A stretch of DNA of 64,000 nucleotides. Source: Aphrocallistes beatrix. Taxonomy: Eukaryota; Porifera; Hexactinellida; Sceptrulophora; Aphrocallistidae. The stretch spans positions 3,194,723 through 3,258,722 of the forward strand of contig OY725496.1 in assembly GCA_963281255.1 (NCBI GenBank), given 5' to 3'. The notes under the pieces are model-generated. The model worked only from the letters and a program-made list of their open reading frames with translations, ran no database searches and was not told the DNA's origin. Within the stretch, counting starts at the first letter, position 1. The number at the start of each line of letters is the position of its first letter. Below are positions 11,172 through 23,200 of the stretch, in pieces. Made by a program: the position numbers and the translations under genes.

Positions 11172-11625
11172 CAAGCGCGCTTCGCTGGCTTGCGCTGCGC
11201 GGCTGGCTGACACTTTGTGTCCGCCGGAGGCCTGGGCTCACAATGAGTAATTATAAGGGAGATAACATCTCTAAATATGTTTGTCTTACTGTTATAATCG
11301 ATATCACTCGAAAAATAATCGAATTTGTCAATTTTTTAATTCTTGATGAGTAATGAGTCATTTTTGAAGAAAGTTTTATCATATTTGAGATATATTAATT
11401 ACACATTATATTAAGATTTCAGCCTTCTATTACCTAAAATGACTGAGTCATAGTCGAAAAACTGAAATTTCTAATTGTAAAAAGTTGACAATGACGTCAT
11501 AATTCCATGATGAGTCGACATTGTCGTCTGAGGTCAGTACTTAGTGGAGCCATAGCCAAAAGCCTCCCACATACCAAAAATCAGCTTTCTGTGCTTGGCA
11601 GTTTCTTCAATCAATCCGTTACATA
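11172..11625 (+). mobile_element. Family A copy
   Basis: The core starts CAAGCGCGCTTCGC and ends TCAATCCGTTACA. The CRE/AP-1 module is damaged here, but the second TGACGTCA (about 11494) remains. Its TA tract has received a family B element (11628-11815) and then a family F element (11834-12596). Confidence 0.85.
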
Positions 11626-11627
11626 TA

Positions 11628-11815
11628 CAGTCGACTCCGCTTAATAGGGTCACATCGGTCAGAGGACATTTTGCCCCGATTAAGCGGAGAACCCTATTAA
11701 CCGAAAATATTTTGTATTAGCTTCTATGTATGAGTGCTATTCCGGTCCTTCCAAAAGTGGCCCGATTAAGCGGTTGACCCGATTAAACAGTGACCCTATT
11801 AAGCGGAGTCGACTG
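11628..11815. mobile_element. Family B pogo-like MITE
   Basis: 188 bp with perfect 26-bp inverted ends beginning CAGTCGACTCCGCTTAATAG, flanked by TA. The form matches pogo/Tigger non-autonomous elements. Fragments of the same family lie at 12932-12975 and 32629-32673. Confidence 0.92.
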
Positions 11816-11833
11816 TATATATATATATATATA

Positions 11834-12593
11834 TACAGGGTGGCCCATAAGTTCTGTCCCAAGCTTCATTAGGTATAAAATTTTTTATACTCAAACAGTC
11901 TTAGTTATTATGATCTTTAGAGATTGTAATTCGAATACTTTCAACGATTTAAAAAGATTTTTCGAGTTTGAGACCTAGAACTGTGTTTTGTATAGTGAGT
12001 TTGGTGAATAAAAAATGTGTCCTGGCTCGCAGCGAAAATCGCAAATCAGGTCCCGCTGCTTCTGTATAAATTGTCTACATAATCGATGTTCCATGACGAT
12101 TCCTTTCATTCACCATAGAAATATTTCACGAATCCACTGAATTCATTTTCAGAAATAAGAAAAAGTTATTCATTCGCAGTTCAAATTAGGTATATTTTGC
12201 AAAATTCCCTAAAATGGCATTTTTTTTCACATCACAACAAAATCTGATCCAATTTGTCCTCAAAATGCACTGATCTTCATATCGTATATTTCTACAAATT
12301 TAGAGTGTTCGAGGAAAATGTGAGAGCTATTTTTTCCGAGAATTTGAAGACTCTAGAAAGATAATTCGAAAAGCAGTGGCCTCTGATTCGCGATTTTCGC
12401 TGCGAGCCAGGACACGTTTTTTATTCACCAAACTTACCGTACAAAACACAGTTCTAGGTCTCAGACTCGAAAAATCTTTTTAAATCATTGAAAGTATTCG
12501 AATTACAATCTCTAAAGGCAATAATAACTAATATTGTTTGAGTATAAGAAATTTTATACCTAATAAAGCTTGGGACAGAACTTATGAGCCACC

Positions 12594-12596
<3 letters not shown>
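11834..12596. mobile_element. Family F MITE with ~220-bp inverted arms (mariner-like)
   Basis: The ends are CAGGGTGGCCCATAAGTTCT and AGAACTTATGAGCCACCCTG. The arms stay complementary to about 12060 and 12370 (both carry CTGGCTCGCAGCGAAAATCG or its complement). It sits in a (TA)n tract. The arms are slightly diverged and there is no transposase. Confidence 0.9.

Positions 12597-12632
<36 letters not shown>
12597..12632. repeat. (TA)n microsatellite
   Basis: An uninterrupted TA run of about 34 bp next to the family F terminus. It belongs to the family A landing tract. Confidence 0.85.
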
Positions 12633-12636
<4 letters not shown>

Positions 12637-12665
12637 CATACAAACATACAATCCAAGGAACTTGA

Positions 12666-12921
12666 TGACGCATAATGACAACGTCATAACAGAGTGATGA
12701 GTCAGCACTCTGTTATGACGTCATCATTACGCATTAAAAATTGACAAATTGACAAATTTGGTGATTTTTCGAGTGATATCGATTATAACAGTAAGAAAGA
12801 CGTGTTTAGAGATGTTATCTACCTTAAAATTAATCATTGTGAGTTTAGGCACCCGAAGGGCACCTCCGGCGAACATAAAGTGTCCACCAGCCGCTCAGCG
12901 CAAGCAAGTGAAGCTCGCTTG
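12666..12921 (-). mobile_element. Partial family A copy in reverse, with an inverted-duplicated CRE/AP-1 module
   Basis: Reading on the reverse strand, the CAAGC end is at 12921 and the match continues to the CRE/AP-1 region near 12700. There the module is mirrored: GCATAATGACAACGTCATAA and TTATGACGTCATCATTACGC face each other around ATGAGTCAG, giving a hairpin at about 12669-12734. Confidence 0.75.
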
Positions 12922-12931
12922 TATATATATA

Positions 12932-12975
12932 CAGTCGACTCCACTAATAGGGTCACTGTTTAATTGGGTTACATT
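12932..12975 (+). mobile_element. Family B fragment (left end)
   Basis: CAGTCGACTCCACTAATAGG follows a TA tract, then the match to family B is lost after about 45 bp. It is an end-only remnant. Confidence 0.7.
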
Positions 12976-13709
12976 TTGTTCTTTTTCAGTAACAGTTATT
13001 TTTTAGCCTGATTTTTTGCAAGATCCCGTGTAAAAACGTGGAAATTACTCCTTAAATCTTGAAAATATTCTTCTAACAAAATACCGGCAGTCTTAATTTA
13101 AATTCGATTGATTCTCTAAATTAGTATGTCAAGTCAAGTCAAAAACATATTTGCATTTGTAGAGATTTCAAAATTTTAGGACGAGCGTGTTTGTATTTAT
13201 ATTTGATTTCTAAAAACCGTTTTTTGCCCAAACCAGCTTACCGATGAAAAAATATTTCAATAATCCAATTTAACTTTAAAATAACATAACTTCATTTGCA
13301 AATTTTTAACTAGTTCTTTGAAAAGACTTTTTTTGAAATTTTCAAAATCGACCCATTTTCTCGAATATTAACCTTATGAGAGTATCCTTTTCAGATTAAT
13401 TTTAAATCAAATCTTTTCCTGGGGGGGGCAAGCCCACCCAGACCCATCCTTACGGACGCTCGCTACCCCGCTTTGTGTCCACCTAAATACTATATTTTAA
13501 AAATATGCCCCCTCTCCGAGGTCTGCCTCCCTCTTGATAAATGTCTTGCTATGCCCCTGTGTATTTCTAACGCTCAAATGAGTTGACTCAACCCTGACAA
13601 GGAATATTGAATTAACTGCTCTAAATAAAATTGTAATAATTGATTGTATTTGATGTATCTTCTTTTTTATGTGTTTACCTCTTTATAGCTCTCTCTTGTT
13701 CTTCAACAG
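12976..13709. other. Unassigned sequence before the penta-EF-hand exon
   Basis: AT-rich apart from a GC-rich patch at 13.42-13.55 kb with a G8 run. No earlier EF-hand exon was found here. It would be the intron preceding the exon at 13710 if that gene is intact. Confidence 0.4.
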
Positions 13710-13913
13710 CTAGGCTATGATCTTAGCCCGGAATGTCTAGAAGTCATAATTAACAGGTTCTCCATACAAGAGCAGATTAGTTTCTCGGACTATATCGCCA
13801 TCGTCTGTAGAGTAAAGATGGTAACTGATATGTTCAAGTTAAAACACGATCCTAAGAAGAAGCTAATTACTTTCACTCTAGAGACTTTGCTTCTTAATTC
13901 ACTTAAGCTCTAA
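13710..13913 (+). CDS. Terminal exon of a penta-EF-hand (PEF) protein
   Basis: After a good acceptor (TTCTTCAACAG) the frame reads LGYDLSPECLEVIINRFS, then ISFSDYIAIVCRVKMVTDMF, then KKKLITFTLETLLL and a stop at 13911-13913, 67 codons. This is the layout of the last two EF-hands of the calpain small subunit/sorcin/peflin family: an alpha-helix starting LGY.LSPE, a hydrophobic ISF.DYI block, a helix KMVTDMF, and the final dimerisation hand ending in a helix. The acidic calcium ligands are mostly missing in both loops, as is common for the last PEF hands. No upstream exon was found in the preceding 4 kb, so it is either the end of a long gene starting outside the mapped region or an orphan exon. 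Confidence 0.68.
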   Translation, partial: LGYDLSPECLEVIINRFSIQEQISFSDYIAIVCRVKMVTDMFKLKHDPKKKLITFTLETLLLNSLKL

Positions 13914-15504
13914 GCCCATCTTCACTTAAGAATTTTAGTTTTATAGTTATATAGCCTTTATTATACATATTTTCCCATTCTAACTTTTTATTTCACTATG
14001 ATATTTAACCCTATAAATTGATATTGAATACAAAACATAATTGGCTCCCTCGAAACGAATAGTCTCATACTTGTACCAAGTATAGGTAGGAGGGGCGCGA
14101 AATTCCACATTTGGGGTCTTTAAGACTATTAATAAAGTTCTTAACTACGTACATGTGGGATCAATACGGTCGAAATCATTACACTGGTCAACAACAAAAA
14201 AAACTTTTTTTCTTGTTAGAACGATTTAGTGTATATTTGGTGCCCTGAATTTCAAAATTACCATTGGTTTTGCTGAATTGGCTCTAGTTTTTTTGAGATA
14301 TCGAATTTCCTTGGAAATACCAGAAATTGTTATCGGCGGTAGCATTTCTGGTGATTACAAAATATATAAATAAGTTGAGCATTAATTCAATTACATATGA
14401 TAGTAAATTGATTGATTATCTTATATATTAAAACTCAATGATTTGTTGTTTGTTTTGTTTGTGTGAATTGATTGAACAACTATGAGGTGTTGGAAACATA
14501 AAATTTGGCATGGACGTTAAGAATTGTCTATAAGGGAGTTCTAAGTTCTAAGCGAAATCTTCAAATCTCGCCAAGAGAGCCTGTGAATCTGAACAGTGAT
14601 CATTAACTAGACATGACTCGATGCCTATTAACAGCTCATAATGAATCACTTAATCTGAAATCTGACTGATTGAAATGACTAAAGGTTTACATATCCATAA
14701 TGGTGGTATATCACCATAAATATATTCATCATATTTTCACACCTCTGACATTGATTCACATTTTATTATAGAAATGAGATATCAACGACATTTCACTATG
14801 CAGACCTGAAATCTGATTGGCTGAAATAAAAAGAAAGTTTGCAAACAATAATTACAAATAAATAAATCATATTTTCACATCTTTATACTAATTCACATTT
14901 TTGGATAAAATGAAATCTCAACAGCTATAATATGGGGTATTTCACTATGGACATTTTAAATTTCACATTTAGAAAGCTGTAATAGGAATATTTCTTGTTG
15001 AATGACCATATTCAGTAACATATTGCATTCCCATCCCTTTCAATAATTTGCGAAATAAAAAGTGATACGAAATGTTCGTTATCCCTCAACACAAGTGAAT
15101 TTAGCAAACTTAGCAAACAACATTTACCATTTGTGCTGTATACGATCCTTCATTGTTAAAGGATCCCAGGCGCCCTTCGCCTGCGAGGTAGTTCACGTAA
15201 ACATTACAGCGTCATATTCAACGCAATACATCTGAAAATCGCAGGAACTTGGAAAGGTTTCCTAGCCCAGACCTAGAAGGTGATGGAAGGTTGGAAGAAG
15301 AACCACAGAAAACTGATCTGACACTGCATGGCAGGTCTTTCAATGATCCATTTGAAAACAAATGCTTTCAAAGTTAGGAAATGATCCAATGTCAAACGGG
15401 TCATTGTGTGATTCGTTCCAAGACAATTCACTTTATAAATCATGCAATCGTAAGGAAATGGATACAGTAGAAGGCAATAATGAATCTTCATTGGATTCAT
15501 CTGT
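13914..15504. other. Intergenic DNA
   Basis: No gene is recognised. Several AT-rich blocks near 14.70-14.97 kb (TATTTCACTATG..., CATATTTTCACA...) recur with variation, suggesting an old repeat. Short open frames around 15.3-15.5 kb show no domain. Confidence 0.4.
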
Positions 15505-15708
15505 TGTCGACTCATCATGGAATTATGACGTCATTGTCACCTTTTATAATTAGAAATTTCAGTTTTTCGACAATAACTCAGCCATTTTAAGTGATAGAAG
15601 GCTGAAATTTTAATAGAAAGTGTATACCCCGTATTAATATAATCTCACATATGATGCAACTACAAAGTGTCCACCAGCCGCGCAGCGTAAGCAAGCGAAG
15701 CGTGCTTG
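15505..15708 (-). mobile_element. Internally deleted family A copy (reverse)
   Basis: It begins with GTCGACTCATCATGGAATTA and ends CGAAGCGTGCTTG. The first CRE/AP-1 half of the core is deleted, joining GATGCAACTA directly to CAAAGTGTCCACCAGCC. One intact TGACGTCA remains at about 15527. Confidence 0.8.
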
Positions 15709-15999
15709 TACTTGATAATATTTAATGAGTTATTAACGTAAGTACATATCTTCACACCTCGGGTTAGTGTTTTAATGGAGCTGCACTATCGGTCTAACCA
15801 GCTACTCATTGATAAGCCTTGTTTGCTGCAATTAGCAAGACCAGCAAATTACGCTTCAAATATCTTATAACTAACATCTCCATGAAAAGTTGCATTTGAC
15901 TGGTAGAACAATTGTTAAACTTGTTAGTAATATATTCGCAGAAATTTATTCATCGGCCATCATTGGCCATATTTGGATAAATACGCAAGTGTTAGAACG
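15709..15999. other. Spacer upstream of the FTCD relic
   Basis: AT-rich; I see no promoter motif I would defend. Confidence 0.4.
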
Positions 16000-16568
16000 A
16001 TGACTTCAGAGATCATCAAGTGTGTTCCTAACTTCTCGGAAGGCCAGAATATAGCTGTGATAGAAGCGATTGGCAATCCAATAGAAGCAACACCCGGATG
16101 TACTCTCTTGAACGCAGGGCCAGGAGCCAGCACCAATAGGACTGTACACATTTTTGGGCCCCTGATTCTCTGGTAGAGGGTGCCCTCGCGGCATCAAGAG
16201 TCGCGAGGAGGGATATCGACGTGAGGAAGCAATCGAGAGAGCATCCTCGCATCGGCGCGTTGGACGTAAGTCTGTTCATCCCGGTTAGAAATGCCACATT
16301 CGAGGATTGCATCAGTTACATTGATTTCCCCCTGCAAGTGATGAAAGTTGCGAGTATATGCTGGGAACCTCTGTTGAAGATAGCAGCAGTAGGAAACACA
16401 CAAGCGATATCAGACCTACAAGTGGGCGCTGAGGCACTGGAGTTTGGTTTGTGGGGTGCGAGTCGGAATGTGGAGGCTTACCTCCCAGCTCTCAAAGATG
16501 AACAATTCAGTTTGGAAGCGAAGGAGTTATCCGCTCGCCTGTCCAAAGAAGGACAGGCGAGAGGATAA
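16000..16568 (+). pseudogene. FTCD: Internally deleted FTCD (formiminotransferase-cyclodeaminase) pseudogene
   Basis: FTCD transfers the formimino group of formiminoglutamate to tetrahydrofolate and deaminates it; the family is about 540 residues. Here the reading starts MTSEIIKCVPNFSEGQN (FTCD N-terminus) and continues through TPGCTLLNAGPGASTNRTV. A one-base loss near 16150 shifts the frame, and DSLVEGALAASRVARRDID then HPRIGALDVSLFIPVRN follow in the next frame. At about 16320 the formiminotransferase sequence jumps straight to the C-terminal helices of the cyclodeaminase domain: FPLQVMKVASICW ... SDLQVGAEALEFGLWG ... NVEAYL. Roughly 340 residues are missing, including most of both active sites. 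The whole relic is one uninterrupted exon. AATAAA overlaps the stop (16567-16572), but no poly(A) tract or target duplication marks a retrocopy. Confidence 0.85.
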
Positions 16569-17288
16569 TAAAGATAGTAGCAGATAGGTTGAGTAAATAT
16601 GCGAGAGCAACAGTTCATTCGAAATTCAACGTTTCTTAACTGCCTCATTACTTTGAGCCATATGCTTCCTAGCTAAGCCATTTGCTTCAACTGTTGAGGC
16701 AACCGGAGTAGGATGTACGTAAATACCATCTCATAATAACGTCATAATATGGAAATTATGTCCAAGTGCGCGCTTAAGTACGCGTTGAGTACTTTTAATA
16801 GGACATCCCTAAATGTGAATTGATGAAATATAAATGAATGCGTAATCCTTTCGTCGATCTACCTTCACACTTAATTAAGCACTTTTCTACAGGAATTACA
16901 CTCAGCTAATTTTTCAAATAGGGAACTTTTTGAAATACTACTATATCCAAATTGCTGCACCTTCAAAATGTTTTTTTCTCAGCCATCATATAGATATTTG
17001 TAAACAAATCACTTTTATAATAACATCAGAAAGGTAACCTTGCGTTCAAAAGTTCAATTCGAGCATATAATTTGTCCACATCTCTTTGTATTTGTTAATC
17101 AAAGTGTGTTGTAGATATTGGAATACTATTTCATTCAATAATGGGAAAAACTAATCCGGGATATTATATAAAACACACCGGAATCAGGAATCAAAACCCT
17201 AATTGTATATCAAATTTACATGTTTTCAATTTATTTTTACAAAAGAAACCATTGGTTTGGCCTAATAGTCTCCAATTTATACTCTACA
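16569..17288. other. Spacer between the FTCD relic and RAD54L
   Basis: AT-rich. It must contain the RAD54L promoter, but no TATA or initiator element stands out. An upstream in-frame extension of the RAD54L start exists from 17220 but is AT-rich and unlike the family. Confidence 0.4.
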
Positions 17289-20200
17289 ATGAGGCGGTCA
17301 TTAGCTCCTAGCAAACAATACAAGCGGGCTTCAGATGAGAACAGAGATCCTAACAAGAGGTCTTGCTACAAAAAGCATTACGATTTCGATGTGGATTCGG
17401 ACAGAGAGGATTCAGAAGATAAGCCCGTGATGTCTGCATCCACCCATGAATTGCTGATTATCCAGATTTTGAAGAAGCCGTTCAAGATCCCGATTGAGGG
17501 TTACGAAGGTGGCAGCAACAGCAGCCGGAGCTTGGGGATGAGGAGAGCCGGCCTCCGAGTGGCCCTGCACGACCCTTATGCTGACGGGGCTCTAGTTCTG
17601 TTCTACCCGCCGGAACAGACTGCTCACGACCAGATGACCTCTCCCGAGGCTAGTAAGGCTCAGGTTAGTAGTCGCCCATTACCCACTCAGTTTCATGGTG
17701 AGAGTTTGTATAGAATCTACAGATACACCCAATTAATAATTAGGTTAAACTTCATGCTCTACATAGTCAAGGATGTGTGAATGGATATTATTTTACAGCT
17801 GATCCATTGAGCCATATTCTCGGAAATCTTGATTTTAGTTATCTGTACTTCAGTTTTAATTTAGAAAGGAGACCGCTATTTATTGAGTGTATGGGAATTG
17901 TTGTGTCCTTAAGAATCGGACTGTGTTAGAAAGCTCCTCCACTAGGTACACGTGGTTGTGGACCCCCTCCTCTGCCAGGTGCTCCGCCCTCATCAGCGAG
18001 CAGGTGTGAAGTTCCTCTACGACTGCGTAACAGGGACGCGGATCGAGGGCAGCTACGGCTGTGTGATGGCGGACGAGATGGGACTGGGGAAGACACTGCA
18101 GTGCATCACGCTGATGTGGACTCTACTGAGACAGGGGCCTGACGCAAGTCCCAGCGTGAGCAAGGGGATCATTGTGTGCCCTTCCAGTCTGGTCAAAAAC
18201 TGGGCCAAGGAGTTTGATAAGTGGCTGCCGAGCCGCGTGCGATGCCTGGCGATCGATTCCGGCAGCAAAGAGGAGATCGACAAGAAGCTGCTCAACTTTA
18301 TCATGGACCAGCGGGTGAGAGCGGGGGTGCAGGTGCTCATCCTCTCGTACGAGGGGTTCCGTCTGCACGCGCAGGTGCTGCACAGGGGAGAGGTGGGGAT
18401 TGTGATCTGTGACGAGGGGCACAGACTGAAAAATTCTGAAAGCCAGACTTATACCGCTCTCAACCAGCTCAACGCGAAGAGAAGAGTGCTGCTGTCTGGC
18501 ACCCCCATTCAGAATGACCTGCTCGAGTACTTCAGCCTCGTTCACTTTGTAAACTCAGGAATACTCGGAACTGAGAGCGAGTTTCATAAGGCATTTGAGG
18601 TTTGCCGTTGATTAAACTCTATTTGTATAATTCTTTCATAACGCTATGAAAACACCAGCGGTGATACTTATATTATTAATTAATAGAAATATTATTCATT
18701 GGATATGAGCCCAGGACCTCGTTACTGGCTAAATATCCGCAGAGACAGCTGGCATTGTGACACAAGTCACGCTCCTTTATCTTAATCATTGTTACTTGAT
18801 AGCGTCAGCATTCTCTCTTCAATGGACAGGGAGATTATTTTGTTGTTTAAGGTTTACTACACTGCATATGTAGCTGCCAATAATGAGAAGCAGGGATTCG
18901 GATGCCAGTCCGAAGGAGAGAGAGCGTGGAGAGGAGAAGCTGCAGGAGCTAGCGGAACTAGTGAACAGGTGCATCATACGTCGTACCTCCTCCATCCTCA
19001 CCAAGTACCTCCCTGTCAAGGTGGAGCAGCTCATCTGCTGTAGACTCACCTCCCTGCAGACCTCACTCTACAAGCAGTTTGTGAGTCTTCCCTTCTCTCA
19101 TTTCTGTCATCCTAAGTTTCATTAATTGTTCTAAAACATACATAATTCGCATAATTCGGTCGCCGGACTGCCTTTACTAATTTCTCTAAAAATTTTTTCA
19201 ACATACACAGTACACCCTCGCTAATCCGAACAGCTCTGTGCTAATGATCGAAAAACTCGTTCGGATTGTGAATTTATTCAGATTAGTGAAATAACACTAA
19301 TATAATGGAGTATTAACTATACCACCGCGCTTCGCTTGCATGCCCATCGTGGCTGGCGGACACTTTGTGCCCACCGGAGGCGTACTTTGGCCGCCTGGGC
19401 CCATATTGATTAATTATATGGTGATAACATCTTTAAATACGTCTGTCTTACTATTTTAATCGATATCACTTGAAAAATCACAAAATTTTAAAAATTGACA
19501 AATTTGGTGATTTTTCGTGCGATATCGATTATAACAAGGACACTTTGTGTCCGCCGGAGGAGCCCTGCGGGCGCCTGGGGTCACCATTGATTAATTATAA
19601 TGGAGATAACATCTCTAAATACGTACGTCCTACTGTTAAATCGATATCGCACGAAAAATCATCAAATTTGTCAATTTTTAAAATTTTTGATGCGTAATGA
19701 TGACGTCATAACAAAGTGATGAGTCATCATTTTTTTGATGATAGTTGCATCATTTGTGAGGTATAATAATATACACACTATTAAAATTTTAGCCTTCTAT
19801 TACCTAAAATGGCTGAGTTATGGTCGAAAAACTGAAATTTCTAATTATAAAAAAGGTGACAATGATATCATAATTCCATGATGAGCCGACATTTTCGTCT
19901 GATCTCAGAACTTAGTGGAGCCATAGCCAAAAAACTCCCACATGCCAAAAATCAGCTTTCTGTGCTTGGTAGTTTCTTCAATCAATTCGTTACAGATACA
20001 GTCGACTCTCGTTAATACGAACACGGATAAGGAGTACAATCGGATAAGAAGTACAAGTTTTGATTCCCCAACCTAATCTATGGCAAAATATATACAAACG
20101 AACTCCGGTTAACACGAACACGGATAAGACGAAATATCGGATAATAAGTACGATTTGTGGGTCCCCTTCAGTGCGTTTTCAATACTAAATACATCGGTTA

Positions 20201-23200
20201 ATACAAACATGGATAATACGAACAGGTGTGAGCACTTTGAATATGGTACGTAGTATGTACGTAGATAGATACTAGACAGATATTTCTCAATGAAAATACA
20301 GTCGAATCTCGTTAATACAACATGGATAATGAGTTCTCTATTTGACAAGTACAATTTCATACTCTCACGTAGTTATCACTATGTATATTAAGTATTTTGG
20401 ACAAATGTGGCTATGTACGTACTTCGGTTAATACGTACTCCGGATAAGGAGTACAAATCTCCACGGTCCCTTGGTGTACGTGTTAACGAGAGTCGACTGT
20501 ATATATAAACACATACACAAACATTAATCGAGTTTTAATAGTAAGGATAATAAAGCGCAACAGTACATTTTCGAACTTTAGATGTTAATTTTGACGAGGT
20601 GCATGCATTAGTTCGAATTTCAAAGGTTGTCACTAGTTCGAATATCATAGGTTGTCATTAGTTCGACTCGGTTTTTGCTAGGGTTGTCATTAGTTCGACT
20701 CGGTTTTTGCTAGGGTTGTCATTAGTTCGACTCGGTTTTTGCTAGGGTTGTCATTAGTTCGACTCGGTTTTGGGAGAGTTGGCATTGGTTCTAAATGATC
20801 AATTCATTGATATTTACTCATTGTTATGCTTCCAAACCTCACAAAATTAAAATACCACTTTCGCCGTCAATTTGACATTGTTTCAAACTTAAAATGCCTA
20901 CTTTCACTTTCTGCGATTATTTTCTCCGCAACCATATTTCCGTTAATGAATGTTTACTCTCAATAAAATCGAGTCGAACTAATGACAACCCTAGCAAAAC
21001 CGAGTCGAACTAATGACAACCTTAGCAAAAACCGAGTCGAACTAATGACAACCTTAGCAAAAACCGAGTCGAACTAATGACAACCTATGATATTCGAACT
21101 AGTGACAACCTTAAGATTCGAACTAATGCAGCGTCCCCCATTTTGACTCGATTCTGAAATTTATTTTTTTGAGAAATTTCCAAAAAATTCTCTCAATTTC
21201 GGCGATTTTCTGCTTTTGGCAAGGGCTATCTCATAATCCATTGGTTAAGCTCAAAATATTGTATTATTAAAGTATAGGAAACTGCTATTTCTTTTTGACT
21301 TTGAAACGTCATAGCTATCTTAAAAGGCTTTTTTTTTCATAAATCGAAACCAGCCATTTTGTGTAAGATATTTTTTATATAATGAATATCTTTTGAGTTA
21401 TGCTGTCACCAAGGACTCGGAGTTGTGAATTTTGTCAAAGTTTCCCGTCCGAAAGTGGGCTTTTTTACCAATTTTCCTGTTTTGTTCCTCTCTCTTCGAA
21501 CATACTTTCACCAACAAGTATACATGTAGGCACCAAGTAGCATTGCTCGACATAAGCCTAGCTATGCCAGTGTTTGAATTACTGTATTAATTAGGTAGAT
21601 GCGCTTTCTTCGCTTTCCTCCCTCTCCTCCCTCTCCTCCATCACCTCACTCAAGAAGCTCTGTAACCACCCGGCCCTAGTGTTCGAGAAGGCTCAGAACA
21701 GAGAAGCGGGGTTCGAGCGGGCTCTGGAGCTATTTCCTCGCACTTCACACGACCAGAGACGAGTAGAGCCAGAGCTATCAGGAAAGATGTTGGTGCTAGA
21801 CCTCATTCTCGCAGTAGTCAGGTCTACTACTGATGATAAGGTTCGTTCTCTGATAGGATATTTCTCCTACTTAATTACAACAAGCACGCTTCGCTTGCTT
21901 GCGCTGCGCGGCTGTCGGACACTTTGTGTCCACCGGAGGCGCCCTATGGGTGCCGAGGCTCACATCGATTAATTATAAGATAGATAACATCTCTAAATAC
22001 GTCTGTCTTACTGTCAGAATCAATATCACTCGAAAAATCACAAAATTTGTCATTTTTTTGATACGTAATGATGACGTCATAACAGAGTGATGAGTCATCA
22101 TTTTTTGATGGGAGTTGTATCATATTTGAAATATATTAATATGCACATTCTATTAAAATTTCAGCCTTCTATCACCTAAAATGGCTGTTATAGTCAAAGT
22201 TATAGTAAAAAAACTGAAATTTCTAATTATAAAAAAGGTGACAATGACATCATAATTCCATAATGAATCGACATTTTCGTCTGAGGTCAGAACTTAGTGG
22301 AGCCATAGCCAAAATACTCCCACATGCCAAAAATCATTTTCTGCGCCTGGCAGTTTTTCCAATCAATTCGTTACATTTTCCGAATAGAACTTGTTAAACC
22401 ATGTTTTTATCTCCAAAAAATCCCCAAAAGTAGGGAACTTTAGCGGGGCCAAAATGATCAAATGGGTCAACAACTTGGAATGGATTTTCGAAAATTGTCC
22501 ATTCATTCCTTTGTGGCAGCCGAACTCAGCGAGTTTGGTCTTGAAGATATCTAGAGACTCTCTAGTCTACGCAGAATCATCTCAGCTTTCAGATGACTAG
22601 CTCAGAAGTGATTCTAGGCCGTTTTTGCGAGATATTATAGTGTTTTAATGGTGTTTTCTTGCATTTTCCGTGCAACAAATTTTGTTTGAGACGAATCTAG
22701 AGGACGAAATGTCCATTTTCCAAAACTGACACTGTCGTATTAATTTAATGATTAGTTAGATTACAGTCGGAACCGGTTTTTTCTTACTATTTCTTTACAG
22801 GTTCAAACAGTAAGAAAAAAACGATACAAATTAATATAAATCTGGAATTTTTTACACCATCAAGATCCTGAAATATTAAGATAAACCCGATAACTAAGAA
22901 AAACCCGGTGTGAGAAAAACCGGTTTTAACTGTATTTTATTGAGACTATTTTATAGATACCTACAGTATATATTGAATATAGTGATTTGACCAAAAATTT
23001 CCTCTCCCCGGCACTATCACTATATCCAATATCTACTGTATAAGATGTTTATAATATTTGGTAATGTTATACATAACTCCTCTAATTTCGTGTGACACAT
23101 TGTCCTGATAGGTGGTCCTGGTGTCCAACTATACTCAGACTCTAGACCTGTTCGAGAAGCTGAGCAGACAGCGGCACTACAGCTACGTGCGTTTAGACGG

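Noticed and set aside
18123..18545. 140-codon reverse frame over RAD54L exon 2
   Set aside because: Antisense shadow of a GC-rich conserved exon; no domain.
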